A stretch of DNA of 64,000 nucleotides from Larus michahellis (Eukaryota; Chordata; Aves; Charadriiformes; Laridae), in NCBI RefSeq assembly GCF_964199755.1, contig NC_133906.1, positions 19,715,419-19,779,418 of the forward strand, in the 5' to 3' direction. The position numbers were made by a program, and so were the translations under genes. Under the pieces are notes generated by a model. That model searched no databases. It was not told the origin of the DNA and worked only from the letters and a program-made list of their open reading frames with translations. This document shows positions 1-11,700 of the stretch, piece after piece; within the stretch, counting starts at the first letter, position 1, and each line of letters begins with the position of its first letter.

Positions 1-538
1 GAAGGCCAGATTACTGAGGATTGCAGAGTTTAACCCATTTTGCTTTTCATACTCAGAAGAGCATTCAAGCACAGGCAGAGATTGTTACCTAAGGTAACCA
101 AGGAAAGTACAAAGAAGGTAGAAAGGCACCTGTCTAAGGTACGAAGAAAAACAGTTGGAAAATTATTCATGAGAAAGATGATTTTCTATTACCTTTATGA
201 TGCCAGCAAGGCTCTTGGGAGTATTCCTCTTGGAATGTTTCAGAAAGGAGAAATACGCTGCCAAAAAGAAGTCCCCGTGTGAGCCAGGAGATTACACTTT
301 AGCTTTGAAATGATAGCTTTCTGGGTACATTCTTAAAAATGCGACTCTGTTTAGTTACAAGTGTTTCCAGCTCTGTTTCCCTACGTTACGCCTTAGTATG
401 CAGGTCCAGGGACATGAGACAGAAAAATTGGACACCTTTTCCTGATTGGGCTCCTGCTTACCCATGGACAGAAAAGGACAAGGCCAGACCAGCAAACTAC
501 GTATTTTAGTGGAAGAAACTCATGTTAAATTTTTTTGG

Positions 539-557
539 AAAAAAAAAAAAAAAAAAA
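539..557. repeat. A homopolymer, 19 nt
   Basis: An uninterrupted run of A preceded by a short T run. There is no retrotransposed body immediately upstream that I can recognise, so it is called a simple repeat rather than a retrocopy tail. Confidence 0.85.
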
Positions 558-1214
558 TCAGTCAAAAAGTGATTTGAAACTTGAAACCATGAGCCCAAAC
601 TCCTGAGCCCCTATTTCGACACCAGGGTTGTATATACTCCTACGGGAAATGCTAACTTTGGGTAGCAGCCCTAAAAAACAATAAACAAGTTAACTTTGTC
701 TTCCTTGGCCACAAAAAGTAGTGTGAGAAGTGCCCTAAGGTGCCATTGCTTAAAACGAGAATGTGTGAAGTCACAGCGTCCTAGGACTTCCCGTCTTTCC
801 CCACATCTGGAGCTCCTTGCTATTGGACTTTGTGAGCTGCTGTATTCTCTGATATATCAAGTTTGCCAACTACAACTTTATTGAAAATGTATAGTTGGAT
901 TCTAACATATCTGATGAAGAATACCTATAAGTAGCAATCACAAATAACCTTCTAGCCCGGGTAGAGCAGCGTAAATAATTTGCCACAGGTCGAATTGATC
1001 TTATCTTTGTTTCCAAAAGACCTCCTGGTCACAGGGAGGCATTTTACGCTGTGTAACATGCACTACGTGTCCCTCTTGTCACACAGGTCCTGCCCGTGCA
1101 GGTGTGGTGCCCCCTGTTTCCAAGAAAACACTACTAATACTTGAAATATGTCAAGCTTGAATAATCCACTCCTTTTGGAGGCTTTGCTCCATTCCAGCAT
1201 TCTTAGCAGGTTCT

Positions 1215-1430
1215 TCGGAGCCTTGAAGAGTTGAGTTTTGAGTATCTGCATGGAGGGAGATTCCACAGCTTTTCTGGGAAATCTATTCCAGTATCTCACT
1301 ACCTTCACTGTAATTTCTTTTCCCCTCCAGTATCTGATGAGAATTGCCCTTGTTACAACTCATATCCCTGCCATTTTGCTGTGCACCTCCCTGTCTTCTC
1401 CACAGCCACCCAGTTAGGGAGCTGAGAACA
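1215..1430 (-). mobile_element. CR1 LINE fragment, old, antisense
   Basis: Read on the + strand this follows the reverse complement of the CR1 3' region. It has a 'gagtatctgcatggagggag' block, then a 'tccacagc..tctgggaaat' block, 'cactaccttcactgtaa', and a pyrimidine-rich 'tgcccttgtt' block. Divergence is high and the terminal 8-bp CR1 repeat is missing, so both ends are approximate. This is a dead 5'-truncated copy of the main avian LINE. Confidence 0.7.
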
Positions 1431-2014
1431 GCAATATGAAATTATTCTGCTGGGACGGTGCAGTAAATAGTGCTGGCCGTGGTTTTCTGTAGTTAAATTA
1501 TTCTACCCTGATGACTTCGTAGCAGAAAACACTAGATCTTAGAGAGGCAGATATAAAAGGGGTATCTCAGGTACTGTTAGCTGCCTGCTGGAAGGCTGAT
1601 GCTCCAGCATGGTTCCTCCATGCAGCTGCGCTGAGTCAAACCCTGCTGCATCTCTGCATGCGAAGAGCCAGGGAGCAGAGCACAGCAGAAGATGTGACTC
1701 TGCTTTGAGTTTTTAGGAGGAGAAAAAGCCAGTGCTTGATCGAGTCTCGTATTCTTTGAATTTAGGAAAGAGTTAAAATTATAATCCCATTTCTAGCATA
1801 ATCAAATTATGACAGAAGTCTTGTTTGGGCAAAAGCAAGTTCAAAACAGTACTGCCAAGTCTGCTTACCCTGCCTCTCCCCAAAGCCTCAGCACACTACC
1901 TTTACTAAGTCACATTTACAGGACAAAATTTTACACTATTTACATTAAAACAAGATAAATTTTGATGGGTTATGTTTTTCCCCAACATCTCATTACCTAC
2001 AGTTTGGTTTTTTG

Positions 2015-2029
2015 TTTTTTTTTTTTTTT
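2015..2029. repeat. T homopolymer, 15 nt
   Basis: Uninterrupted T run within a T/G-rich stretch. Simple repeat with no other feature attached. Confidence 0.8.
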
Positions 2030-2235
2030 GTTGGATAATGGATTTTCTGATTCAGAATACACCAAATACATTTAAAAAGCATTCGTGTAACCATGGCTGT
2101 TTCAGCAAACAAAAAAGCCATTCAACTGTTTGGCACTGATCTCATGTTGGCGTGTTAACCAGCCCCGAATCAGTCAGTGAAGATCTCAGCTGCCTGCAGC
2201 TATTTCCAAATATTAACTAGAAATGGTGCTGTTTT

Positions 2236-2251
2236 AAAAAAAAAAAAAAAA
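2236..2251. repeat. A homopolymer, 16 nt
   Basis: Uninterrupted A run followed by an A-rich stretch. Simple repeat. Confidence 0.8.
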
Positions 2252-2584
2252 GAAAGACAAAAAAAGTTCCTTTTCGGTTCTTTCAAACTCGTAAACACAA
2301 AATTTGATCCAAACCAAGTTCTCAACCCTAAGATAAAAGTAATTGTTTTTTCCAAGCAGTCTCTTGATGTTAAAGGGGAAATATACGCTAGTCAATAAAG
2401 AAGTCTAATACAGTTTTTTATTATTATTTCCACGAACTTCATCATTTGTCCAACAACTGTTCATTAAGTCACAGATCTATTTTCACTGAATTTTCCACGT
2501 CAGGTATCAGAAAAAGCAACTTTGTCTTAGTCGTGTTCTAAAATGCTCAACGTAATCTGAATACATTTTTTAATATATTTACAT

Positions 2585-2606
2585 ATATGATATATGTATA
2601 TCATAT
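2585..2606. repeat. AT-rich inverted repeat
   Basis: Arms atatgata and tatcatat are perfect reverse complements around a 6-nt spacer, inside a longer AT-alternating stretch. It could form a short hairpin or cruciform. No function can be inferred. Confidence 0.7.
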
Positions 2607-4365
2607 TTTTTTACATTTGTTTTAAAATTTACATTATTTTTTATGTCCCATCTCTGCTGTCCCCTTACATTTCTGTTGCTCAAACCGTCCCAAGCTGAGG
2701 CCGCACAAGTGCCCGCTTCTCCTTGTATTGCACCCAGTACTGGACTGGATTGTATCCTTCTTCCGAGAGCAGGCAGCCGGTCCCGCTGCTGGCAGGGGCC
2801 GCTGAGTACCAGGGTACGCCTGCCGTGATGCACTGCCTGCCTACCACGCTTTCTCAGTTTTCCTTTTTCCCTCCTGCTTGAATCTTCCGTTGTAGACCTT
2901 AGCCTTCGCTGGAATTAACCTTTATAGCGCATAGACAGTGGAAAATAAATGTGCCTGAGAGAAAAAAGGCTGCAACTAGAGAAAGGAAAATGTAAGGACA
3001 ACTTACCTGGCCACCCAAAAAGTTGCAGATCAGTCACGCTATGTGGACTTCATGTTTGGTGGATATCATACCGTGCCAAGCACTGCACAGATCTCAAGGC
3101 AACCACAGTTCCTAAAAAGGCTTACAATCGCACTTTAAACAGACACGTGCCATGGCCTTTGAATTATTTCCTCAGAGTTTTTATCATATCTTTTCAAGGT
3201 ACCACCCCCCTGAACTCTGGCTGCCCATTCTTTGCTCACCTCCTGCTGATGGTAGCCTAGGAGAGGTCCTTTGTGTCTATTCAGAGCCCAGAGTTCAACT
3301 CCTCACCTTTCACTACTGCTGTGGAAACTTTATGAGGGTTTAGGCAAAGGCGAGGGGGGTGTGTTTCCAAGCAGGAGCTGGCTGTCCCCTCCCAGACAAG
3401 TCATGTGAAGCCAGTGCCGTGTCACTGTGAGTACTGGCAGTGTTCCCGGGGCATATGCACATGCTGTCACTCGGTTAAGCATTTGGAACACATCTCTGCA
3501 GGTAAGAGTTTTTCATCAAGAGTTAATGGCTGTATCTGAGAATAAAAAAGCCACCTACGCCTTAAAGATGAGTAGTTTTTACAACACGCTAACTCATGTT
3601 TTAGGCACAAAATAGCTAGTGCAACTGAATGGGTCAAAGGTGTGTTTGTTAAAAGCAGTAGGGTTTACTGTGGAATTTGGCAAAAAAACCAGCAGTCCAG
3701 TATTCATTGTGTTGCACTAAATCTCTAAGTTACACCAACACTGTTGCTACATAGCATCCTCAACCAGTTACAGGTATTGGTTCCACCTGTAAGAACAAGA
3801 TGCAAATAGGTTAGCATGTGCTTGGGCTCAGTTGTCTTTAAATGTGATGTTTACAGACCATAAAGTCTGTAATTACGGTATTGCAGAGAGCAAGATGCAA
3901 TTTACATTAGCATTGCTCTTTATTATGTAAATGTGGCCCCAATCTATGTTACTTACCTAATGTACGGTGCCCTATTATGAATTATGAATTCAGGGTGTTA
4001 CTCACCGTAACTTTCCAGATTTATTTTTCCGCGCAAGAAAAAACAAGGAATATCACCTCTGCCTCGCACGGCCATTCACAGGTGAAGCAACACACGCCCT
4101 TGTGTGGTAAGCAGCATCTTGAGGCAGCAGCAGCTGGAGCTGCAGAGAGATCAGAAAGCATGAATAATGGCGGGGCCCCACTGTCCCTGCCTGGTTTCTT
4201 GTAGCTACCACTACATCTGTATTTTTATTAATTAACTTTTTTTCTGGAATGAGAGCATTCCCAGAACTTGTCTCCCAACCTCATGCTGTTTGTCTTCTCA
4301 ATGCGGTAAACATTTGCTGTTGCTTCGTTTCAGACTGTTACTGTTTTCATTGACACTTTCTCTAA

Positions 4366-4380
4366 CTACCCCCTAGTGGG
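4366..4380 (-). promoter_or_regulatory. CTCF-like core motif
   Basis: On the minus strand the bases read CCACTAGGGGGTA, close to the CTCF core CCASYAGRKGGC with one mismatch. It lies about 3 kb upstream of the CNOT8 CpG island. This is a motif match only; occupancy cannot be judged from sequence. Confidence 0.3.
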
Positions 4381-7300
4381 GAACGAGTTTGTAATTCTTA
4401 GCTGTTGCTGCTAATTGTTATTTATGATAGACAGCAGACTCAAGAGGGAGGAATGTAATTCCTTTGAACTGTTTACACACGTGCAGAGGGGGAAGTGGAA
4501 ATTGTTATTTCAAGAGACATGTGCCATACAAACGTTGCCCTGAGCAGATCTTTATTTGGATTTACACTTAACGCTGGGAGAATTGTTCATCCAATAGCCA
4601 AAAGCAGGTGATAAGCCAGTGAATTTCACAGATCCCAGTGTTTCTTTTTAACTGCTATTCAATTCCAACAGAAGTTACCTCTGAAATATTTACACCCAAT
4701 AGGAAGAGACAGCTCAGCGTATGAGTCATAAGGATGTAAACATAATTTACCTTCTGCTGCAAGCCTGTGTCCAGCGCGGGCTGGCAGTAATCTAAAAGCT
4801 GCTTCTGTCTGTTGGCTGGCCCGTGCCCTGCACTGGCATCTTCACCACAACCCCTCCAACGTTAGTGCAATCTTCGCTGAGGCGTGCAGGAAGTCCGATT
4901 TCTTCTCAGCAGAAAGGCTTTTTGATCAGATGTTCATAAATAACTTCTTTGTTCACTCTCCACAGTTTTTGTAATAGTCACTGTTTGTTTTGCTGTTTGA
5001 AAAATACATTAGGAGGAGGAGGAAAACCATGAATTATCTTTCAGGACTGTACAAACTCACAATGATAGTTCTCTAATGTTGAAGAGGAATCTGAACCTAG
5101 CACGCCTCACCTAATCATTAATTCCTTACATTCTGAACTGTATTTCTAGCCATCTGCCAGGGCACACCTGTGCCACCACCTAGCACTGCAGCAGCGCGCT
5201 TTGGAAACATCAGTGGAGCAATGGAAGGGTTAGAAAAAGGTAAATGATGGCCTTCCTTGCCGTTATGGTTCAAAGTTGTTCAGCAGTACCTGCAGCTCAA
5301 TTCATGTTTTATTTCCATAGCTAAGTTTCCTACCATTTGTGGTGCTGTTACTAAGCTCTAAAGGAAACCCACAACAGTTTCAGCAGGGCACGATCCTGGA
5401 CAAGCAGCTCAAGCTGACTAATGTGAAAACACGGAGCTAAAGCCCTTCCTTACACCTTATGATGTAGAAGGTCTGCAGGCACAAACGCTTTTGCTACTGC
5501 GGTCTGAACCATGGGGAGGGCATGAGGAACTCTCCAAGAATCTGCCGGACCTGGTCACTTCCAAATACAAGAACTATGGGACTTCTTTGAAGACCAGGGT
5601 GCCTTTTCCATCTGTTCTTCATCTTTATTAGCCATGATGAAAATTAGCCATGATTGAAAAAACAAATTCTGATCTCCTTGAGCAAAATACGTTTCCAGCT
5701 CTAACCACCAGTGCTTGTAAACATCCTTGAATAGTTTTTTTTTTAAACTACATGCAAACATGTTAAACATTGCAAGCACAATTTATCACAAGTGGTTATT
5801 TTCTGCAATATTTTTATTAAAGTAGCAAGGCACACTTATTTTCGGTGTCCTGAGAAGACTCATCCTCCCTTTTTCCCTGGATTCAGCGTACCTTCAAGCG
5901 CTGTGTTTATGAGCAAGAAAAATATGTATTTTACTCTGAACGCTTCAGGAAAACAGATAATATTCTAACCTGATACTTAGAGTGCTGTAATCCAACCTGC
6001 TATATTTACCTGTTAACAACGTATGTTTTCTTGCACAAAATCCCAAACTCAAGTGACAATGGGTAGAAAGGTCATTACTTTCTGCCAATCTGGCATATTG
6101 CATAATATACAAATTGCACAATGCAAGAGACTGCAGAGCTGAGAAGGCAAAATGGTAACTATTTATCATCCTTGAAGATAAACTTTGAATCAAAATAATG
6201 TTCTATAATGGGATGTCATAAGATGCTGACAGCATCGAGGTCACTTGATAGAGAGCAGTAGTCAGAAAAACCTTTTTTTCTGAAAGTTATGTTCCTGCTG
6301 ATGTGTGAATATTAAACCTGAGACATTGAACTATGTCCGAAGTGTAATAGACACCAAGATTTCTTTTTTCCAGATTCTTTTAGCAAAATGGTAAGCAAGC
6401 AGCTGAGATTCGGTGAAAGACTCCCAAATGGTGGGCAGATAACTATTCTGCAGCAGTATCAGAACTGCAGTATTTTATAACAGATGCGACCCTGTCCAGA
6501 AGACTGGCAGTCAAAAAGGAAATACTATCTAAGCTTAATTATTAGTAGACAAGCTTCCAAATAAATTGCGTATCTGCCATCAACATCAGCCAGCAAGGCA
6601 AGTGTTGGCAGCTATGTTACACAAGAAGGTACGTTACACTGCTTTACTGGATACGAACTTCTATTCCTAATGCAATTTAAATAGCATTTCTGGAGCAGGA
6701 GAAGCCAGCCCAAACGCTTGCAGGCATAGTAGGTACTTGAATGATGACTTCTAAGTTCCTGCAGAAAGAGAACTTCCTCAACTACTGAGCTTGCTACACA
6801 CTACGACGTATAAGCAACACGCGCCAGGACACCAGCAGTTTGCCCTCATGATCTTGAAAAATACACCCTCGTCCTGCTCCACAACCCTGTGTGCCCACGG
6901 CTGGGCTGCTCAGGAAAGGCCTGAGAGCCTGCGGGGAGACTTGGGCCTCGCCACAGCCCAGGCCTGATGGAGGCCGCAGCCCAAGGGTCTCTGCTGTGGC
7001 CCACTTGCCTCCCTTCCCTGAGGGAGAGGCAGCCGGTATTTCTTTTGGGGATGCTCAGCCAGGGCCCTGCTGCGGGGCTGCTGGCCACGCCGGCATGGCG
7101 GGAGCCCAGCGGGGCTGGAAGGCCTCGACGCCTCCATCCCCTCATGAAGCGGAGGGCAGCGAGCTCTCCTCTCCCTCCCCCCGCCGGCGGACTTTGGACT
7201 CTCCCGCCGCGCCCGGAGCGGGGAGCCCGGGCGAGTCCATTCGCCGCGCTGCGGGGGAGGAGGACACGAGGGCGCCTCCGCGGGCTTTGCGCAGGCGCAC

Positions 7301-7466
7301 TGCGGGCAGAAACCCCGCGCCTGCGGGATCCGCCGCCCCTCCCTTCCCTTCCCTTCCCCTCCCCTCCGCGGGGGCGCGCGCGGCCGCGAGACAGGCGCGC
7401 GCAAGCAACGTCCTCCCCCCCGCTCCCCGCCGCGCGCCCGCGCGCGCTCCGGCGGCTTTGCCATAT

Positions 7467-7478
7467 CTCTCGCGAGAG
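7467..7478. promoter_or_regulatory. TCTCGCGAGA palindromic promoter element
   Basis: Perfect 12-bp palindrome CTCTCGCGAGAG. Its core is the known TCTCGCGAGA element of TATA-less vertebrate housekeeping promoters (linked to ZBTB33/Kaiso and related factors). It lies about 15 bp from the ETS site. Confidence 0.75.
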
Positions 7479-7492
7479 TGCCGAGCGGCAAC

Positions 7493-7500
7493 CCGGAAGT
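7493..7500 (+). promoter_or_regulatory. ETS/GABP site
   Basis: CCGGAAGT exact match, followed at once by a CCGCCCC GC box. A second inverted ETS-like TTCCGG lies at 7571-7576, just before the inferred exon 1 donor. Confidence 0.65.
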
Positions 7501-7531
7501 CCCGCCCCTCCCCTGCCGGAGGCCCCCACCG

Positions 7532-7547
7532 CGCCTGCGCGCAGGCG
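7532..7547. promoter_or_regulatory. 16-bp perfect palindrome, NRF1-like
   Basis: The bases CGCCTGCGCGCAGGCG equal their own reverse complement. They contain overlapping GCGC-type half sites like the NRF1 consensus. It sits about 35 bp upstream of the inferred exon 1 donor. Confidence 0.55.
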
Positions 7548-7750
7548 ACCGGCCCCGGCCCGGCCCCGGCTTCCGGGCAGGTAGGGTGGGGGCGGGGGCG
7601 GCGATGGGGAGCGGTGGAGCGGACGAGCGGCGGCAGCGGCGGCGGGGGGGAGCGGGGGAACGAGAGAGCGGCCGCGCCCCCAGCGCCAGCGGCGGGGCCT
7701 GGCCCGGCGGCGCGCGAGCAGGTGGGGGCGGGGTGGCCCTGGGCGCTGAG

Positions 7751-7783
7751 GGGACGGCGGCGGGACGGCGGCGGGACGGCGGC
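7751..7783 (+). repeat. 11-bp GC-rich tandem repeat, 3 copies
   Basis: Three perfect back-to-back copies of gggacggcggc within the CpG island, in the inferred first intron. The period of 11 bp is close to one helical turn. G-runs nearby (7581-7608) also fit a G-quadruplex pattern on the + strand. Confidence 0.85.
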
Positions 7784-8515
7784 CCCCGCTCCCCCACCGG
7801 GGTGGGCCGCGGCCCAGGGCGGCGGGAGGGGCCCAGAGGACGCGAGGCTGTTGTCGGCGGGCCGAGGGAGCGGGGACGCCCCACCCGGTGTCGGGCCGAG
7901 CGGTGGCGGTTGAGGGGTCCCCGGGTGCCGGGTCGCGCAGGGCCCGGCCGTTGGTGGGGGCACCGGAGCCCCCGCGTGCGGAACCCGGGGGGTGGTTTTG
8001 CCGGTGTTGTTGCAGGAAGCGGTGAACGAGCGGTGATTTATGCGAGGGGCAGCACTGCTATAACCGCTGGCAGCATAAACTGAAATTCAGTATTTCCTGA
8101 ATTATGTCAGGGAAGCTCGTGCCTATAAATGTCGCCTGTAAAGTGTTCTGCTGCTGTTTCTGAAAGCTGTCGTAATATTTGAAAAGTATTAAATGTGAGG
8201 GTTCCTTGCTTGTGCCTCTTATGCCCAAAGTTTCAGAGCGTATGACAGGACAAGACAGACAGGGAGAATGACTGTTTTCGTAAATAACCAAACGGTTAAC
8301 TGTGCATCCACTCTTGTACCTTGAACGGATGCTCTAGATTTTTTTTTCTCATTCAGCTTGTTTACAGGAAGTTATAAAAGCAAGAAAAAACTTGGTGTAA
8401 ACTTGAAATGGGCTATTTGAAAGTGAAAATGGAAGTGTGACAGATTTTGCCAGGGCATTCATTCTTATATGTAGATCTCTCTTCATATAAAGCATTATTT
8501 ATTTGTTTAATGCAG

Positions 8516-8715
8516 CACACTGATAAGGTCGCACAGCTTGCAGTTCTACGCTGTCATCTGAATTCAGCATCAGCTGTCTTTACTCTGGTCCCTGCAAGAT
8601 GCCAGCAGCCCTTGCAGAGAACAGCCAGGTGATCTGTGAAGTATGGGCGAACAATCTGGAGGAAGAGATGAGGAAAATTCGAGAGATTGTTCTAAGTTAC
8701 AGCTACATTGCGATG
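8516..8715 (+). CDS. CNOT8: CNOT8 exon 2 (5' UTR plus first coding part)
   Basis: Translation starts at 8599 and encodes residues 1-39, ending with a full codon before donor GTAAAT. The acceptor is probably the AG at 8514-8515. Another AG at 8542-8543 would shorten only the 5' UTR. Confidence 0.85.
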
Positions 8716-11700
8716 GTAAATATTTTATACTTGACCTAATTGCCTTAGTCAGGGGATTTTGGGGGAAAGGGGAAGATGCTGATTCTTGAGCAAGGAATTA
8801 TTTCCCACTGTCCCTATTCAAACCAAGCTAGAAGTTAAGTGGTGAAAAATTAGGAAACTGCTCTGTAGAAGCTGTCCAGAATTTAATACAGGTAGTGTTG
8901 AATATGGATTGAGTGAAAGATGGGGAAGAGAGAGACCACCTTAAAAACCTGAATTCATTTAATATTTACCTGTTCAGCATGTATTAGCTTATACAACAGA
9001 AAATGAAACCGGTCAGATGTACAACTGAGTGTAAATCCTCCGATTTCCACCAGTGTATTTGTCCTTTGAAAGTTTCTCCCTTTGGTTATGGAAGATGCCG
9101 TGGTGTTGTAGGACAAAAGACCTGCAAGTAACAACGAGTCAGCTGGGCTGCCTCCTTTTTAAGGGAGTCAGATGTTGATTCTTACAGAAGAAAAATATTT
9201 TGGCTGTAGGTATGATAATGTGTTCAGAAAGCTTTGTTTAAGATTACTAGAATCTCTCCCGGTTGGGCGAATCTCTTCCTGCACTTCCAAGTCTGTATCT
9301 GCTTGGCAGGAGCCAGTTAGTGACATAAATAGCTCATTTTAGTTATGATATTGTAAGTTATGCCAACTTTGCTTGGGAACACTAAACTTCAAGATATGAA
9401 AAGTCCTTAATAAAAGCGTGGCATAAAAACACGTGCCCCCCCAGAGTGTGTAGTATTTCAGTGTAGTGAATATGAGGTTTTTGTTATCATGTCAGTGGAA
9501 AATGCTTCTATTTGATCTCATTGAAAGTGTGCTTATGACCTGTTTTAATGGCTGTGCTGTAAGAGTGGACACAAAAAGATCTCGGGCAAGGGAGAAGTTT
9601 TGTCAGACACACAGCATTGTATTCTCCATGAAAGTTTTTTTGCACATGCTGTAGTCAGTATAAGTGACGCGACCTATTCTGAGAGTGAAAATAGTCTAGA
9701 ATTTTGAGGTTCAGCAAAGATAGCACACTGTCACTGGCCAAGTAAAATGTTCTCTGCATAATAGATGGTTGCTCTGCTGTTAAGGTCTTTTTTTGATTGG
9801 CAGTAGTTTTCGTTATTGTAGGCATTGGCCGTTCCTCAAAACCAGTGAAGGTTATCACTATCTGTCTGGACTGTCAAATGAAGATGGTCAGAGTGCTAAA
9901 TTTAACTTGCATTTAAATTCATGGAAGAACACCGAATAAATAAATAAATACCATTTTGGTAGACTTAGGGAAAATGAGAGAGTTAGTCCTTTGCGAGAGT
10001 GGGATGTTTAGATTATACAATAGTGCATGTTGGATGACTTTATAACATTTTTGTTTGGGAATAAAACAAAATGGCAGGAAAGGATACCTTCAATAAATGA
10101 ATGAATACAATAGTTAACAAATTGTGTAGGGCTTTTCTAGTGTCTGACTTGAAGCAGTTTAAAATCTGTCTGAATATGGGAAAGGAGAGAAAGTAAGTGA
10201 TTTTTACAGAAGAATTCACAGAACGCAGCGCTGAGACCTGCAAGCGTAGAAATGAATAGACTCCTAATAGAATGATAATAATGATTCCAAGTAAAGTAAG
10301 TGGTGAAATAAGATTTTTCGCTTCTGTCCTAGGACACAGAGTTTCCTGGAGTTGTTGTAAGGCCAATTGGTGAATTCCGCAGTTCCATAGACTATCAATA
10401 TCAGCTCCTTCGGTGTAACGTTGACCTTCTGAAAATTATCCAGCTGGGCCTGACTTTCACAAATGAGAAAGGAGAATATCCTTCCGGCATCAACACCTGG
10501 CAGTTTAACTTCAAATTCAACCTTACGTGAGTCTCTTGAGCTAGGGAATAATCGCCTACTTTATTCTGCTGAAGTAATGCTTTCCTTTGTCCATATGTTC
10601 ATCATCAGTGGCTGGTTCTGAGCAATAAAAAAAATCAGATTCTAGGACAGATTATGTGGGAACCTATTTTGGCATGACAGGAAGTTTGCAGTATTTCTGG
10701 AAGTCAAAGCCATGCTGAAATCGTATCCTTAATAGCCTTTCCCATGATAAATAGCCTATCCCCAATAATTGTATGTGCCTTAAACTTTTTTTTTCTGCAA
10801 CAACTTTATACATTTTATATATATATAAAAATCCATCTCTTTGTGCTTAAAGTAAATGGATGTGCTGTTTTCAGAAAAAAGGAAAATACTCTTTACAGAT
10901 CCATGCTAAAATATAAACTGGGATCTAAAAAAAATGTTGGTGTAATCATCACACCTGTTCAGGAGAATGAATCTTGTTAAATGGAGTGTGGCCGTTGTTC
11001 TTGTCAGCTCTACGCTGCAATATCCTGGATTACAGTTGAAACAAGGTTCATTATCCCTTCCCCTGTAATTGTAAAGACAAACTTGGCATAATTACCACTA
11101 GACCTGCCAGGAAATAAAGAGAGGGTTTGTCTGGCGAAACCACACATTTATAGGAAATCAATCAGTATTTTTATGGAACTGTCATTGGAAAACATTACAG
11201 AAATTCATAGCTAGTGCGTGCAGATCATACAGCTCTTGAACCCAAAAGGTGCAATGTTTACTTCCACAACTTTGTGAGCCTTTTAAAAGTATTGGAATCA
11301 GAGTGAAGTGGTTTTCATAGTGCAATCACTTCATTTGACTCAATTATCATAGTTGGCATGAAGTTTGCTCTGTGTGTTGTCATGTCCTTCTCTCCCTGAC
11401 CCCCCCACCCACCTTAAATGAAACAAACTGGTATAGAAGTCGGGTTCCTGCTCAGCTCTCCACCAAGCATATCATCACTCATCCCCATCCACCTTCCTTA
11501 GTCAAGTATTATGCAATTTTGTTTACTCCCAGAGATGGAACCGGAGATGATGATACGGTGGTATGTGCTTGTGCTGTGAAGCGAAAGAGAAAAATGTAGA
11601 CAGGAATGATGCTCAGTGCTTTAGAGCTGCATGTCATCCTACTTGGGAGACCTCCCCTTTTCTCCGTGCTTTCATCTGTGGTGCTTCTGTTCGCCTTGCA

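Larger units (their letters stand above)
1..7090. other. Non-coding flank upstream of CNOT8
   Basis: I see no supportable exon here on either strand. Open frames are under about 105 codons, have no recognisable domains, and lack matching splice partners. The stretch holds A or T homopolymer runs (539-557, 2015-2029, 2236-2251), an AT-rich inverted repeat at 2585-2606, one CR1 fragment, and many AATAAA-like hexamers, for example at 2394-2399. Part of it could be the 3' UTR of a neighbouring gene that lies outside the window. In human DNA, LARP1 and FAXDC2 lie on this side of CNOT8, but I could not identify coding sequence of either. Confidence 0.6.
7090..8000 (+). promoter_or_regulatory. CNOT8: CNOT8 CpG-island promoter and first non-coding exon
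   Basis: Very GC-rich, CpG-dense DNA just upstream of the first coding exon, with no TATA box. It holds an NRF1-like site (7288-7299), a 12-bp palindrome containing TCTCGCGAGA (7467-7478), an ETS/GABP site CCGGAAGT (7493-7500), a GC box (7502-7508) and a 16-bp palindrome built on an NRF1-like core (7532-7547). A good donor, CAG then GTAGGG, at 7580/7581 probably ends non-coding exon 1. An alternative donor lies at 7720/7721. Long open frames on both strands here come from GC bias and are not genes. The combination is typical of a housekeeping promoter. The transcription start itself is inferred. Confidence 0.8.

Noticed and set aside
2390-2400. AATAAA as the 3' end of an upstream + strand gene
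   Set aside because: No coding sequence can be linked to it, and such hexamers are frequent in AT-rich DNA.
6891-7913. Open frames of 340, 324, 273, 227, 205 and 201 codons on both strands across the CNOT8 CpG island
   Set aside because: They overlap each other in many frames, consist of Pro/Arg/Gly/Ala from GC bias, and match no protein. Stop codons are simply rare in such sequence.
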